The notes beneath the pieces are model-generated. The model saw nothing but the letters and a program-made list of their open reading frames with translations. It was not told the DNA's origin and did no database searches. A DNA stretch of 64,000 nt from Bacteroidota bacterium. Its GTDB lineage: Bacteria; Bacteroidota; Bacteroidia; Flavobacteriales; Flavobacteriaceae. The stretch spans positions 1-64,000 of the forward strand of contig JAFDZC010000019.1 in the NCBI GenBank assembly GCA_018267095.1. The letters are read 5' to 3'. Every line of letters begins with the position of its first letter. The stretch's first letter is position 1. This document shows, in pieces, positions 16,364 to 27,000 of the stretch. Made by a program: the position numbers and the translations under genes.

Positions 16364-17266
16364 TTATCTTAAGAATTTATCAGTTATGTAAATGATTTGT
16401 AGTAATGTAATATAAAGAACGCTCACCAGCATCAACGTTCTGGCAGCTTTGGGCGTTTGCAATTGATATAATTTGACTGAATAAAACAACATCCACAAAC
16501 CTAAAAGTAAAACCAAAACGGCACTCACCGGTGTAATGAATAATTGACCTGTAAAACCCAGCATCGGCAACAAAGAAGCGATGATCAGCCAAATGGTATA
16601 CAACAAAATTTGCATCGCGGTTGACTTGTCTTTTTTGCCTGAAGGAAGCATAAAAAATCCCGCTTTTTCATAGTCTTCATACAAAAACCAGCCGATGGCC
16701 CAAAAGTGCGGAAATTGCCAAAAAAACTGAATCAAAAACAAGGTTCCGGCTTCAATACCGAAATTACCCGTGGCAGCTACCCAACCCAACATAAAAGGAA
16801 TAGCTCCCGGAAAAGCGCCCACAAAAACTGACAAAGAAGTAACGGTTTTAAGCGGCGTGTAAACACTGGTGTATAAAAAAATAGAAATCGCCCCAAACAT
16901 CGCAGATTTTGGGTTGATCATATAGAGTAAAATCAATCCGACAATCGTGAGCAAACTCGCTAAAAACAAGGCGTGATTGGGCGACATTCTTCCTGAAGCG
17001 ACCGGCCTGTTTTTGGTGCGATCCATCAGTGCATCTAGGTCTTTTTCGATGACTTGGTTGTAGGCATTCGATGCGCCCACCATACAATATCCGCCAACGG
17101 CAAGCATGAGTAATTGCGGAATTCTTTCAAGGGAAAATTCATCAATACCTAGCAAATATCCGGCAATAGATGAGAAAACAACACTGATTGCCAAACCCGC
17201 CTTGGTAATTTCTTTAAAATCCAAAAATGATTTTTTGACCGAAAATGGAGAACTCAATGCGTTCAT
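16364..17266 (-). CDS. cyoE: Protoheme IX farnesyltransferase (heme O synthase)
   Basis: The 300-residue UbiA-superfamily membrane protein starts MNALSSPFSVKKSFLDFKEI; the frame stays open upstream, but a -7 element and the family N-terminus put the start here. The first aspartate-rich motif reads NQVIEKDLDALMDRTKNRP, typical of CyoE/CtaB, and the second half has the YTPLKT and GAFPGAIPFMLGW segments. About eight to nine membrane helices are visible. It farnesylates heme B to heme O for heme-copper oxidases, in line with the oxidase genes downstream. It is the first gene of that unit, with its own promoter 20 bases upstream. Confidence 0.95.
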   Translation of the reverse strand: MNALSSPFSVKKSFLDFKEITKAGLAISVVFSSIAGYLLGIDEFSLERIPQLLMLAVGGYCMVGASNAYNQVIEKDLDALMDRTKNRPVASGRMSPNHALFLASLLTIVGLILLYMINPKSAMFGAISIFLYTSVYTPLKTVTSLSVFVGAFPGAIPFMLGWVAATGNFGIEAGTLFLIQFFWQFPHFWAIGWFLYEDYEKAGFFMLPSGKKDKSTAMQILLYTIWLIIASLLPMLGFTGQLFITPVSAVLVLLLGLWMLFYSVKLYQLQTPKAARTLMLVSVLYITLLQIIYITDKFLR

Positions 17267-17285
17267 GCGTGTTTTTAAATCGGCG

Positions 17286-17316
17286 CAAAGGTACTTTTCA
17301 GAAATGATATCAGCAA
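17286..17316 (-). promoter_or_regulatory. Promoter of the cyoE-oxidase operon
   Basis: On the minus strand TTG (17316-17314) is followed after 20 bases by TACCTTTG (17293-17286), then the ATG 20 bases later. The spacing is one base longer than the usual flavobacterial 17-19. Confidence 0.5.
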
Positions 17317-17354
17317 GAATAGCGTCATAAAAAAAGTCTGAGAATTTTGGGCTG

Positions 17355-19472
17355 TTAATAATCAAAATACCAATTAAAAATATCGCTGCGAATGCCCACC
17401 GAAAACCAAGTGGTCGTTTCTTTAAAAACCGTTGGTGTATTGGCCATCGGATTAAAATCTCGGTATATAAAACTGCCGAACAATTTGAGGTTTGAGGCCA
17501 GATTGAGCAAATAACCTGCTTGTACATCGGCAATGAGAATATTGGTTTTGTTGCCCTGCCCTACTTTTACACCTGTGAGATACGGTTTGTCATTGTCGTA
17601 ATCAAGATAAATATTACCTCCGTAATTATACGTATTGCCGTTGGCATTAAAATCAAAACCACGAACGCCATAAGTAAGTTTAGCATCGGCAAAATAACGC
17701 CCTTTATGATAACGCCCAATCAGAATCAATTCCTGAAAATTGGCACCCCACTGATGCCCGACATTTTGATTGGCATGTCCGTAATTGGTGGATGGATCAC
17801 TGTGTGAATACACATACGGACGCACTCGATTGTATTCTAGTTGAAGCAATAAATTCTCAACATTAAAAGCATTAAAATATTTCACTCCTAGCTGATAGCC
17901 ATATTTATTTTTCCAGCTTTTTTGTCCGGCTTTGATATCGGCCAATGAAAATTCGTCCAACAAAAATTGTCCGTAAAAATTAAACTGATTGTTCCATTTG
18001 TATTTTCCGGTCAGACCCATCAATGCATTTCCGGATTTGGCTGAAGAAGCAAACTCGACCGAACGGTAAAAAATAATCGGATTAAAGAAACTCATATCAA
18101 AACCGCGACCGTTGGTGTTGGCCCAAATAACCGTCTCGAAAAAACCAAGATTGAGGCGCTTAGTCGCATTCCAACTCAAATAGTGATTGGCCATGTATTT
18201 GCTCGCATAAGTTCGATCAGCGGTAAATTCAGGACTGATGTCTTTAAGAAACATATAAGTATTGGTATATCTAATCTTCCAAAAAGTGGTGCTGAGTTTA
18301 AAAAACGGATACGGACTCACACCATCGGTAGTAATAAGCGATCGGTAGCCATCGCCTATGAAATTTCTACCATAACCGGCTTGCATCGAAAAAATATCGC
18401 TCGGTGTAAAAGTAATGTTGGCCTCGGCCATCGGCATATCAAAAGCGTCACTTTTAAAACTTTTAGCAATCCCAATTCCGGGAATCACCGCCGAATCTCC
18501 TCCCGAAGGCTTGATGGACATAGCATAACGGTTGTAGTAATCAGCAAATCTACCTTGACTTTCAAAAATCGTTGAAGTAAACACAACCTGTCTTCCTAAA
18601 CCGCCCTGAATCTGTAAACCGCGCGTATTGATGTAGGTGTATTTGAGTTCGCTCGGACTGCTTTTACCCATCTGCAAATCCAAAATCGGATTAAAGGTAA
18701 ACCAATAGCCATCGCCTTGAATTTCGGCAAAATTTTCATTAAACAACTTCTTACCCCACCACGATGATTTGTTCATCATGAGCTTTTGGTTTTCATCGCG
18801 AAACTTATAATAACGATTTACATCAGCATAAGTCAACGGTTTTATGGCCGTGTGATTATTGCTTCCGACTTGGTTAACTGCGGCGTCAAACCAAGCGTAA
18901 TAACTGTGTGAAAACGGAACATTGAGCGGGCTTTCAAACTTTGGATTGTTGAATTTATGATAGCGAATATTATCATATTCCGTGAGTTCTTTGTCTTTAT
19001 TGGCTACATAATTACGCGCGGCCAATAAACGCTGCTGCTCGGCTTCGGCGGCCAATTGTGCTGAGCTTTTGAGCGGAATAGAAATCTTGACCGTATATTT
19101 TGCATAATTGGGTTGACCATTGTACAAAGCCGGCGCTACTTTAGGCAATTGATCAAATACTTTTTGGGCTTCTTGACGCAATCTTTCATCGGCGGCATCA
19201 ATGTATAAAGTTTTAAAAGTGCCCGTATCGCTCACTTCAAATAAAACAATCACACTGCCGGTATATCCTGAATTTTTTAAATCCGTCGGAACTTCAAAAT
19301 GATTGAAAATAAAATCTTGCAACTGACTGTTGAAACAATCTTCTAGGTCTTTGCCGGTTTTCTCTTTACAAGCCTCAAAAGTGGGATGTTGCTCTTTAAT
19401 TTGCGTGAGCTCTTGTGCGGTTGCTCCAAGGGTAAACAATAAAAAAAGGATTGAGCGTAGTTTTGTTTTCAT
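17355..19472 (-). CDS. remB: RemB-like gliding-associated outer membrane protein (TonB-C-like + Wzi-like)
   Basis: The 705-residue protein has a signal peptide (about 1-19, ending GATAQ). Residues about 55-145 resemble a TonB C-terminal domain (GYTGSVIVLFEVSDTGTF, then a KVAPALYNGQP strand) but lack the usual N-terminal TonB membrane anchor. From about 180 onward the sequence has many aromatic, alternating strands expected of an outer-membrane beta-barrel, similar to Wzi or RemB, ending in a C-terminal phenylalanine/tyrosine pattern (FNWYFDY). RemB of F. johnsoniae contributes to gliding and, as I recall, lies a few genes from sprA, as here. The symbol rests on that synteny and overall resemblance. 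It begins 1 base after deoC. Confidence 0.62.
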   Translation of the reverse strand: MKTKLRSILFLLFTLGATAQELTQIKEQHPTFEACKEKTGKDLEDCFNSQLQDFIFNHFEVPTDLKNSGYTGSVIVLFEVSDTGTFKTLYIDAADERLRQEAQKVFDQLPKVAPALYNGQPNYAKYTVKISIPLKSSAQLAAEAEQQRLLAARNYVANKDKELTEYDNIRYHKFNNPKFESPLNVPFSHSYYAWFDAAVNQVGSNNHTAIKPLTYADVNRYYKFRDENQKLMMNKSSWWGKKLFNENFAEIQGDGYWFTFNPILDLQMGKSSPSELKYTYINTRGLQIQGGLGRQVVFTSTIFESQGRFADYYNRYAMSIKPSGGDSAVIPGIGIAKSFKSDAFDMPMAEANITFTPSDIFSMQAGYGRNFIGDGYRSLITTDGVSPYPFFKLSTTFWKIRYTNTYMFLKDISPEFTADRTYASKYMANHYLSWNATKRLNLGFFETVIWANTNGRGFDMSFFNPIIFYRSVEFASSAKSGNALMGLTGKYKWNNQFNFYGQFLLDEFSLADIKAGQKSWKNKYGYQLGVKYFNAFNVENLLLQLEYNRVRPYVYSHSDPSTNYGHANQNVGHQWGANFQELILIGRYHKGRYFADAKLTYGVRGFDFNANGNTYNYGGNIYLDYDNDKPYLTGVKVGQGNKTNILIADVQAGYLLNLASNLKLFGSFIYRDFNPMANTPTVFKETTTWFSVGIRSDIFNWYFDY

Positions 19473-19473
19473 A

Positions 19474-20217
19474 CTAATAAGAAGAATCTGCAATCTGACC
19501 ATCGGCTATGGCTTTGGCTCCTGAGGTTCCGATGCGTTTTACACCCAACTGAATCATGGCCGTGGCTTCATCAAAAGTACGCACACCACCAGCAGCTTTT
19601 ACCGGAAGCGGTGAAGCATTTTCCAACATCGGAATAATCGTTTCTAGAGTAGCGCCGTTGGGCAAATTGTTTTGAGTGATATAAAATCCGGTAGATGATT
19701 TAACAAAGACTGAATTGTATTGGTTTTCTTTAAAATGATCCAGCACTACTTTTTTTATCAAGGTTGATAATTGAATAATTTGCTGATGATTGAGCGCAGC
19801 AACTTCAATAATCCACTTGACAATTTTGTGGTGCTGTAAACCCAATTGCGTACAGGCCAAAATCTCTTGTCGCACTAAATCAATCTCGCCTCTTTTAAAG
19901 GCTTCGTAATTACATACAAAATCTAAATCGTCGGCTCCGTCTTCGATGGCTTGTTGCGCTTCTTTGAGCTTGTCGTCAAGTGAAGATTGTCCAAGCGGAA
20001 AATCGATCACCGTTCCAACGCAAACTTTTGACTGTGCAGCATCTATCATTTCACGAGCCACCGAAACTATGTTGGGACGAATCATAATGAGTTTAAAATC
20101 TTCGTCAATAGCTTCTTGAATGAAGCGTTTGTTGATGGTCAGATTTTCTGCATCAGAAAGCCCGGCTTGCTCTGCGGTTTTGAGATAAGTCGAATCAAGA
20201 TATTGTTTGATATTCAT
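19474..20217 (-). CDS. deoC: Deoxyribose-phosphate aldolase
   Basis: The 247-residue DeoC/LacD-fold TIM-barrel enzyme has its Schiff-base lysine in FVKSSTGF (about residue 169) and the second active-site lysine in PVKAAGGVRTF (about 203). It reversibly cleaves 2-deoxyribose-5-phosphate to acetaldehyde and glyceraldehyde-3-phosphate in nucleoside catabolism, in the cytoplasm. The N-terminus YLDSTYLKT matches the family pattern (LDHTxLK) with a serine for histidine. Length is normal. It leads directly into the remB-like gene (1-base gap), so both probably share a transcript. No other deo genes are adjacent. Confidence 0.94.
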   Translation of the reverse strand: MNIKQYLDSTYLKTAEQAGLSDAENLTINKRFIQEAIDEDFKLIMIRPNIVSVAREMIDAAQSKVCVGTVIDFPLGQSSLDDKLKEAQQAIEDGADDLDFVCNYEAFKRGEIDLVRQEILACTQLGLQHHKIVKWIIEVAALNHQQIIQLSTLIKKVVLDHFKENQYNSVFVKSSTGFYITQNNLPNGATLETIIPMLENASPLPVKAAGGVRTFDEATAMIQLGVKRIGTSGAKAIADGQIADSSY

Positions 20218-20269
20218 AATATTTCAGAATAAAAAAAGTTCGTCTGGTGGAACTCTGTATGTCGGGTAT

Positions 20270-20297
20270 AAAAATAAAAAATCCCACCGAAGCGGGC
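20270..20297 (-). terminator. Terminator after gcvH-vanZ
   Basis: On the minus strand CCCGC, loop TTCG, GTGGG forms a short GC-rich stem with a stable UUCG-like loop, followed by ATTTTTTATTTTT. It begins just after the VanZ-like stop codon and separates that unit from deoC. Confidence 0.75.
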
Positions 20298-20302
20298 ATC
20301 TT

Positions 20303-20692
20303 TTATTTGATTAATTTAAAACTCTTTTGCGCCAGAATAACCACAACCGAACAAGCCAAGGCTCCAGAACTGTTGGCTAAAACGTCTAGCGGATCAGCAG
20401 AACGATAAGTTGTTAATGTTCCTTGGGCAATTTCGATGGTTATGCCATACAAAAGCGAAAGCAACATAGCCTGAAACAAGGACTTTGCAACAAACCCGTT
20501 TCTGGCACCCAAATACATATACCAACTAAGGGTAAAAACAAAGTGAAACACAAAGTGAACACCTTTGTCAATATCTTGTATTTTGATGGTGGGCAGCATC
20601 CGAACATCGCTCATACTAAAATAAGTAATCAGCGAGGTCCAACCCAGAGCAAAGAATAAGAAAATGCTTTTACGCTCCGATAAGCGCTGCAT
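20303..20692 (-). CDS. VanZ-family membrane protein
   Basis: The 129-residue protein starts at the ATG at 20692 (MQRLSERKS); a GTG at 20701 would add three residues. Three to four membrane helices are visible (about 8-28, 38-60, 70-92, 100-122). The [19 protein letters not shown] and [27 protein letters not shown] segments fit the VanZ-like family, whose function is mostly unknown; VanZ itself confers low-level teicoplanin resistance. The start lies inside the end of gcvH, so the two genes overlap by 23 bases and are co-transcribed. A terminator follows. No resistance role should be read into it. Confidence 0.82.
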   Translation of the reverse strand: MQRLSERKSIFLFFALGWTSLITYFSMSDVRMLPTIKIQDIDKGVHFVFHFVFTLSWYMYLGARNGFVAKSLFQAMLLSLLYGITIEIAQGTLTTYRSADPLDVLANSSGALACSVVVILAQKSFKLIK

Positions 20693-21050
20693 AAGCTTCA
20701 CTATCTAATAATTCCTGAAAATCAGCTGCGTTTGAAACTTTAACTTTGATCATCCAACCGGCTCCATAAGGGTCTGAATTGACTACTTCAGGATTGGTTT
20801 CAAGCGAATCATTGAACTCAATAATTTCTCCGGCCATTGGCAAGAACAAATCTGAAACGGTTTTGACCGCTTCAACGGTTCCGAAAACTTCGTCTTTGTC
20901 GAGTGTTTGGTCTAAGGTTTCAACTTCAACATAAACAATATCACCCAATTCTTTTTGGGCAAAATCGGTAATTCCAACGGTAGCAATTTCACCGTCAAGC
21001 ATAATCCACTCGTGATCTTTTGTGTACTTTAAATTTGCAGGTATATTCAT
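20670..21050 (-). CDS. gcvH: Glycine cleavage system H protein
   Basis: The 126-residue protein carries lipoyl-lysine K63 in [15 protein letters not shown] and the N-terminal [11 protein letters not shown] pattern. H protein shuttles the aminomethyl group between the P, T and L proteins of the glycine cleavage complex in the cytoplasm. It can also serve as a lipoyl donor in some bacteria. Length and motifs are complete. gcvT and gcvP are not in the window. It lies between sprA and the VanZ-like gene on the same strand, an order I associate with flavobacterial sprA loci. Confidence 0.97.
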   Translation of the reverse strand: MNIPANLKYTKDHEWIMLDGEIATVGITDFAQKELGDIVYVEVETLDQTLDKDEVFGTVEAVKTVSDLFLPMAGEIIEFNDSLETNPEVVNSDPYGAGWMIKVKVSNAADFQELLDSEAYAALIGA

Positions 21051-21092
21051 TTTGTAATAAAATTTATCTGTTGATAGTTCGTGTTTTTGAGT

Positions 21093-24000
21093 TTAGTTTC
21101 CGAAATTATATCGCATCGTAAATCCGGCTCTGATGTTGGTCATTGGGTACGAAGTCGAGATAACTGCTTTTGAGAATTGATGGTCGTAATAGAACAACAA
21201 GGTTAAATTCTTGCTGAAAGAATAATCAGCGCTCACTTTTACTGACCAAATATTCTGTCCGCCCGAGAGCTTATTGTTGTCGTAATCTAAATAACGAACA
21301 ATGGTTTTGCTGTTTCGATAGGTTCCGTCAATTTTGATGTTGATATCACTTTTGATAATACCCGTCGGATTATCGGCCAATTTTGACGAGATAATCACAT
21401 CTTTGATTCGGTAACCCAAACCAAGTGTATAATCCATTCCGCGCACTTCAGTAAGCAAATTGTTGTCAAAACTCAACGACATCGAACGGTCTTTTTTCAC
21501 TTCAGCCAAAACTTTTACCGAGTTTTTCATTTCCATATCAAAACGAATGAGCGGATTGAATTGTTCAACTAAATTCACGTTTGAAATGAGTAATTTGTTG
21601 TAGAAATTCCCACCAACATCGCTTCCGGTCGGGTTCTTGTCATACTCAAAATTTGAACGAAATGAGTTAACCGTGTACGTTGCTTTATATCCGTGTTGGA
21701 TAGACAAACGTTTGAAATTGTCTTTAAAGAATTTGTATCGCATCAAACCGGTGTATTTGATGTTCCAGTTCGGAATCGGAAAATCTCTAAACGTATTCAA
21801 AGCCACACTCGAAGCGCTTGTGCCGGTGTAAGCAGCCATAAATGCAGGAATCAAAACCGATTGATTGTTTTTGCCAAATCCTATCGGAAACCCTTTGTTT
21901 GAAACATAAGTGGCATATTGCGGATCATTCGGATCGGTCGGAATTGGATGCAAATTATCTCCGTATCTCGGAATATTGCTTCCATAGTAATTCTCGGCTA
22001 AACGATCGGCAATCTTGATTCTGTTGTCTCTGAAATCTTGAAAAGCCGCCGAATAATTCTCATCGCTTTGGCTAAAAGCTGTCTTGATCAAAACCGTCGA
22101 AATGGCAAAGTTACCCGTGCTATACGGAGAACGAGGATTGTAAGTTCCGTCTGCAGAAACATCGTATTGTTCTGAGAAATTGCGCACATAGGTTCGGTCA
22201 CCCGATAAATCAATTTTGAAATCCGGAAACAAATCGACGTTGGCCGTAAGGTTCAGCGTTCGGTTGATTACTTGTGTAAAGCTTTGATTAAAATCTTGAT
22301 AATTGGTCAACCATCCGTTTTTGGCCGCTTCGTAACGAACATCCGCCTGTGAACCGAAAATGAAACCTAAAGTCGGTTTAGAAGTCCCGAAAAAGCCAAC
22401 GCTCGGCAAATAACCCGGCAAAACAGTTCCGCGATTTTCTGAGTAATTGATGTTGATCGTTTTAAAACAAGTAAGCGTATTGATTAAAGCATCTTTAAAG
22501 AAACTGTTCTGTGCTGCTGCCGGCTGAGCGGTATTGACCACTTTTTGTCCCGGTTTGGGCGGAGCTGTAGTTTTAGGCGGCGTTGTTTTTTTCTTGGTAA
22601 GCCCAATATATTTATAGAACGAATCCATATTTAAAGCCGTGTTGAGCTTATGTGAACCCGCATTTTGAATGGTATTTCCTAAATTATAAGTTTGTCCGTC
22701 AACCTCAAGTTGCGACATAGCTATCGATGCTCTTTGCCAACTGTAGTCTCCTGTATATGAATAAGTTGATTTCACAAAACTCAAGAAAGGCAATTTATTG
22801 ATGGGCAATTCGTAGTTAACAACCAATTGGTGGTTGTGTGTGTTAGGTTCGCCCGTATTCCAATAATCGGTAAACAGAGTAACACTGTTGATCGGCATAT
22901 TGTTCTCGTCAATATAATTACGGACGATATTACTTGAAGATGCTGTGTAATTTACTTTGAGCGATTTAGTCAGATTATAACCAAAACCATACTGATAGTT
23001 AAACAAATAATTGCGTCTGTACAGCGGATCCAGCGGAATTCCGGCCACATCAATCTGACGGAATTGCTGCTGATTATACTGGCGAATAATACTCGCACTA
23101 AACGAAATATTTGACGGTAAATAGTTGAAGTTAAAATCGCTCAACATTTTCAGATAAGAACTTTTCTTGAGGAATTTGTTGTTCTTGAGCGGTTCAACAG
23201 CTTTGGGTTGGAAATTAAAGGTGTAATCAGCCGTGGTATTGACTTGCTGATCCAAATAATCTTCAATTTCAAAATTGTGTTTTTCAACCTGATTAAATGA
23301 ATACGACAGCGTTAAGTTTTCCGGATCGTAAACGCGTTGTTTTTGATTGGGTGATCGCTCTTTTTTAACTCCGATAAAGTTGATGCTTTTGCGTTTGGTA
23401 TAATCAATAGCGCGATCTTTGATTTTTGAGCGTTCGGCTGAACTTGCAGTAATATCCAACACTTGATCCAGCTTGATATCTTGATTAAACGGATCATACA
23501 GTGGTGTGATGGTTTCTTCACCCACTGAATAGTTAAACGGCAAGTTAATATGCCATTTTTTTGGCATCAATTTTCCTAAACTCAAGTTGGTAACAACGTT
23601 GTATTGTTGGGTGTTCTCACGACTGCGTTCATTCGGACCTTGTTCCAGCGAACCAAAGCCAACCGTACTCATTTTTCCCATAGCCGATACGGTGGCAAAA
23701 TCAGCCAAATTAGTATCGACATTGGCCACAGCAGCCATACCGCCTTTGTTGTCCATTTCGGCCAATCTCAGCTCATTGAACCAAACCTCACCTTTGATGG
23801 GTCTTGAAATCAAAGGATTTCCAGCCGCATCTCTACCGGTTCTGGTGTTGTTTTTAATTCCTATCATCAAGTTTCTGACCAGCCCAAAATTTGGATTCCC
23901 TCGAACCCCGATGCGCATGTTGCCCGAATAAGAAGCGTCTAATTCGTCATCGTATCGGTAAAAAATCTCATTCGGACCGAGTGCCGGAGCTTGTCTTGAC

Positions 24001-27000
24001 AAAATTTTAATCTGAGTAAGCAACTCCAATGGAATTGTCAAATTATTGGCTTCGGGCCAAATAGCTTCAGCTGAAGTCGCTCCTGGTGCTGTTACCTTTA
24101 ACGGGACTTCAACCTGATAGAAGTTGTCAGTAAAATCATTTCCGAAACGCAAAAAGGCAACCATTTCATTATCTTGTAAAGGCATTGAAGTATCAGCCGC
24201 ATAAGCCTCAGCGTGGATAAACATTTTGAGTTTTTTAAACTGGCGCATGTCAACGCTAATATTCTTGAAAACACCGCGAGCATCGGTTGCTTCAAGACCT
24301 TGTTCACCCGAAACGCGCAATGACAAAGATTGTTCGTTTTGGTTGATGATGGTATTGTTGTTATACAATTGCTCGCGAACCACACCCGGTGGCGTAACAT
24401 AACGAATAGGCGAACGATTGCTGTTTTCTAGAATATTTACCGATTGAACTTCAAAAACCGTTGGGTCATCAGCCACATTGGTATCGGTTCCAGGTGGAAG
24501 TACCGAGTCAAGCGTATTGGTATAACGTCTCCAATCGCCTCGAACCAAATCAAGCGCTGCAAAACGCAAAGTCACTTCATCCTTGAAGCCGGTGGTAAAC
24601 ATTCTGATAAAACGAATCGAAGTAAAATCGCTGATGCTACCAATTTTTCGTTCAAATTCAGTCACCGGAATTTTGAATTGAATCCAACGAACGGGAGTTG
24701 ATTCTCCAAAAGAAGAACCCGAAGTTTCGGCCGAAGTGTCGCGAATATCCGTAACAAAACGCGTATTTCCAACCTCAATACCCGGTTTGATATCTACGCT
24801 GTATTCGTAGTATGCATCAAAAGTATCCATCGTGTTGTCGCGATTGATATCCTCAATGTCCGGAAGAGTTGAATTACCTCGGTTGTTATCCGTAACCGTT
24901 ACAGGTGAATTTCCTTGAGTTCCGTTGTATCTTTTGTAACGATCGATGACGCTACCCGATGCCTGAAGGAAATATTCATAATTATCACCGGCCGGATCAG
25001 ATTCACTGGCATACTCGGTGTAGATACTTGCTTCATCGGCATCATTCATACCGTCAAGTCCAATATCTTGCGCGTTGCGGTTGGCTCCGTCTACATCAAA
25101 AGCATAAATAAGCGATTGCGACGCCGGAACTCTTCCCCAAATTGTACTGATATACAATTGATTTGACCCTGCTTCGGGCAAACCATTCTCGTATTGTTTT
25201 CGTCCATCGCGCAAAATATCCTCAGAAATTGACCCTAAGTTAAAATAAACTTTTCCGACATTGTCACTGGTTGCCGGGAGCGAGCCATGACCCACATAAG
25301 GATCCATTACCCAAAATTGAATAAACTCAACATTGGCCTGTTCAAAGTTGGTTGAATTGAGCGAGCGCATAATTCCTCCGAAATTGGCTTGCGCATTATT
25401 GGCAATATTAGTACTGGTCTCGTTGTTATAAGGACCTCTTTCTTTAGGATAATAAGTTAAATCTAAAGTGTTGATAATTTGAACTTGTCCCGGGGCAATA
25501 TCCGTATTCGGATAAACTTCGCGCGTGAAAATTCGGCGTGTTTTATTGAGTGAAATATCATCGGTTGAGATACCGCCGGGTTTGGTGTAAATAATTGGAT
25601 CAATGCTGTACCAACTCATTTTTGCACGCTTAAAGCCATAATCAATATTGTTTGACTCACCATTGAAATTATAAGGGCTTGGTGTCTCGTTTCCGGTTGT
25701 TTCGGTATCTTTTATCGGAGTCGATGACAATGACCAAGAAAGCGGCGAACGCAAGTCAATATTGGTCTGAGAGCCTTCAAAATCATCAATATACAATGTC
25801 GACTCACCGTTGAATTTGTCCGCTTTTGGCGTATCTGGCTTTAGAAAAGCGACTTCACCTCTAAACGAAAAGTTAGAAGGAACATCTGTATCCATAAACG
25901 GCAACTTATTGACCATTCTGGTTAAAAATGGTATTTCAGTAGCATAATTCGCATGCAATCCATAGATTGTGTTATTGACTGATTCTTGTCCGTAGGTAGA
26001 TTTTTGCGTGAGTGGACGTTCGGTCATTTTGAGCAAAGTTCCACCAACCATAAATTTATCAGAGAACTTATGGTCAATGTTGACGCCCATAAAACGGCGT
26101 GTTTGCTGCCCAAAAGTTGAATTATTCTCAACCGAAACCTGAATAGGTGTGTTAGAAGCTTGTAAAGAAGGATCTAAAATTTGTACTCTCCCCGCTTGAT
26201 AGTTTACTGTATAATCAACACCTTCCATGAGTACACGACCGCCTGCGGTAACCACTACGGAACCCTTTGGCACGTTGAAGGCACCAATCGGAATACCGTC
26301 ACCTCCAGATGATTTAAACTTACCGCGCAACTCATATTTGTTTTTACTACCGTCTTGAAGTGCCGACGATTGGGTTTTGCGATACATGTTTCTGAAAACA
26401 TACTTGGCTTGATTGGCATTATAAGTAGTTGGATCGTTATAGTTTTGCGTTGGAGCATCTTTTAATTTGTCAAAAATGAGTTTGCCAAAAGGCTCTACTG
26501 TGCTAAAAATCAATCGCCCGTTTTGTGTATCAACGGTCAATCCGGGTAAAAAGTCAAAGAATCCATCGCCACCTACTTGTGGGTCATTGGTTGAGTTTAA
26601 TCGGTCAAGATTAAATACTTTCAACAATGGAATATTGTTTACCCAATTTTCGGGATGCAGTGGATCGTTTGGCGGAAACGGAGAACCCGCTACAGGACTG
26701 ATATAATTAAGCGGTGAAGGGTCAGAATACAAAATATTGAATCTGAAATCCTGCTGTTCCAACTGAAATGCTCCCGGAATCTGATAGATGTTTTTCATCA
26801 TCAAATTCCAAACTGGCTTTTCAACATTGGTCAAATTACTTTTGAGCATTTTAAGTACCAATGCTTGGGTAGTAATCGCTTGCAATTGTCCCGTACCGGG
26901 ATCGGTGGCGCCCGCTTGAGTTGCATCAACTCCGTCATTACCGAATTCACCTACTTGATAAACTTTGTCTCCGATGGTGTATTGGTAAGCTACCGCCAAA

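Noticed and set aside
17267-17533. Upstream extension of cyoE by 89 codons
   Set aside because: It would overlap the remB-like coding region and the promoter; the family N-terminus begins at 17266.
18183-18575. Plus-strand open frame of 130 codons inside the remB-like gene
   Set aside because: Antisense to a continuous barrel-type protein, with no promoter element and no family likeness.
20303-20692. VanZ-like gene as an antibiotic-resistance gene
   Set aside because: The VanZ-like family is broad and mostly unlinked to glycopeptide resistance; no van genes are nearby and the gene overlaps gcvH.
22512-22598. Proline-rich stretch in sprA as a frameshift or assembly error
   Set aside because: The frame stays open with strand-type SprA sequence on both sides, so it is an in-frame insertion.
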